From Coriobacteriaceae bacterium EMTCatB1 (GTDB lineage Bacteria > Actinomycetota > Coriobacteriia > Anaerosomatales > Anaerosomataceae): a stretch of 64,000 nt of DNA. Location: assembly GCA_001950395.1 (NCBI GenBank), contig BDLO01000001.1, forward strand, positions 1,277,979-1,341,978, in the 5' to 3' direction. The translations under genes and the position numbers were made by a program. A model generated the notes under the pieces. That model ran no database searches. It was not told the DNA's origin and worked only from the letters and a program-made list of their open reading frames with translations. Positions 63,543 through 64,000 of this stretch are shown piece after piece; the first letter of the stretch is position 1, and every line of letters begins with the position of its first letter.

Positions 63543-64000
63543 TCAGCCTTTCACGACGCCGAGCGGCGTGAGGCGCACGAGCGGTCGGACGAGGTCGGTC
63601 TGCCAGGCCATGACCTCCTCTATGTCCTTGTATGCCTGCGGCGCCTCCTCGGCGACGTCGTGCTGGCGACCCTTCGCGAGGCGGACGCCCCTGCGCTCGA
63701 GGTCCCGCAGGACCTCTTCGCGCCTCAGCCGGCGCATCGCCTCGCGCCTGCCGAGCGCGCGCCCCGCCCCGTGGCTGCACGACTCGAACGAGTCCGGATT
63801 CGCGAGCCCTTCTGCGACGTAGCTCGCCGTACCCATCGATCCCGGGACGAGCACGGTGCCCCGAGCGTGCACCGCGCCTTTGCGATGCACGACGACCTCG
63901 CGCCCGAAGTGCCGCTCGACTGAAGCGTAGTTGTGGTGGACGTCGATGTCCGGCTCGAACGACACGCTTGCGAACCGCCGGAGCAGCACCGTGCGCACTG
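63543..64000 (-). CDS. rtcB: RNA ligase RtcB, C-terminal part
   Basis: The final 151 residues of RtcB, running off the window. Catalytic and metal-site blocks are visible: HHNYA, RKGAVHA, PGSMGTASYV and CSHGAGRALGR (the histidine that is guanylylated). The C-terminal VMAWQTDLVRPLVRLTPLGVVKG is typical. It joins 2',3'-cyclic phosphate and 5'-OH RNA ends. It lies 30 bp from the Rhs array, opposite dusB, so the array is inserted between two RNA-processing genes. Confidence 0.95.
   Translation of the reverse strand, partial: VRTVLLRRFASVSFEPDIDVHHNYASVERHFGREVVVHRKGAVHARGTVLVPGSMGTASYVAEGLANPDSFESCSHGAGRALGRREAMRRLRREEVLRDLERRGVRLAKGRQHDVAEEAPQAYKDIEEVMAWQTDLVRPLVRLTPLGVVKG

Overview
The window is 64 kb of high-GC, densely packed bacterial chromosome. 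The gene content suggests an anaerobic or microaerophilic Gram-positive Actinobacteriota, most like the deep Coriobacteriia (OPB41/Anaerosomatales-type) lineages. Supporting signs are a secreted subtilase with CWB2 cell-wall-binding repeats, many lipobox lipoproteins, multihaem and monohaem c-type cytochromes, rubrerythrin, YedE/TusA/DUF3343 sulfur or selenium genes, a RACo-like corrinoid-protein activator, and GTG/TTG starts with many ATGA/GTGA translational overlaps. The taxonomic assignment is inference from gene content only.

Layout. 1-2.5 kb: end of a LolD/MacB-type ABC ATPase, then a TudS-like desulfidase with an amino-acid-type ABC binding protein and permease. 2.5-6.6 kb (minus): Rrf2/IscR regulator, iscS, iscU, mnmA and cysK, one coupled Fe-S/thio-tRNA/cysteine operon. 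6.7-12.5 kb: DUF72 protein, alpha/beta hydrolase, monohaem cytochrome lipoprotein, CDF transporter, beta-hydroxyacid dehydrogenase, a small unknown protein and a 12-haem-type cytochrome. 12.5-12.9 kb: tRNA-Val, -Glu, -Lys. 13-25 kb: MscS channel, chemoreceptor, purH, orphan Leu/Ile/Val-type binding protein, ABC-2 export operon, class IV aminotransferase, purN and purM. 25-29.9 kb: giant subtilase with CWB2 repeats. 30-37.2 kb: purine operon purC-orf-orf-purS-purQ-orf-purL-purF-orf, in which the four orfs are small membrane proteins. 37.3-42.2 kb: YedE-TusA-DUF3343-kinase operon and a RACo-like ASKHA protein. 42.3-44.7 kb: frameshifted sensor histidine kinase. 44.7-49.8 kb: copper module (CopA, TauE/SafE-cupredoxin fusion, secreted Cys-rich protein) and a lipoprotein. 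49.9-56.4 kb: panD, SDR, purE, purB, CDGSH protein, rubrerythrin, PAS protein and DUF362-ferredoxin. 56.4-59.2 kb: YhgE/Pip exporter with its TetR regulator and a palindromic operator. 59.2-60.2 kb: dusB. 60.2-63.5 kb: an array of orphan Rhs core-tip/membrane-protein cassettes with an IS3-family remnant. 63.5 kb-end: 3' part of rtcB.

The window holds ten de novo purine genes (purC, S, Q, L, F, M, N, E, B, H), so it is a purine-synthesis neighbourhood, together with sulfur handling (TudS-like, IscS/IscU/MnmA/CysK, YedE/TusA/DUF3343). The most unusual part is the Rhs cassette array at 60.2-63.5 kb. Two near-identical Rhs core ends are each fused to a different hydrophobic C-terminal tip and each is followed by a small multi-pass membrane protein. 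A third copy is reduced to a 55-bp stub beside an IS3 transposase fragment. No full-length Rhs gene is adjacent, so this looks like a store of displaced toxin-tip/immunity modules, possibly membrane-active ones. No CRISPR array, rRNA gene or intact transposase is visible.
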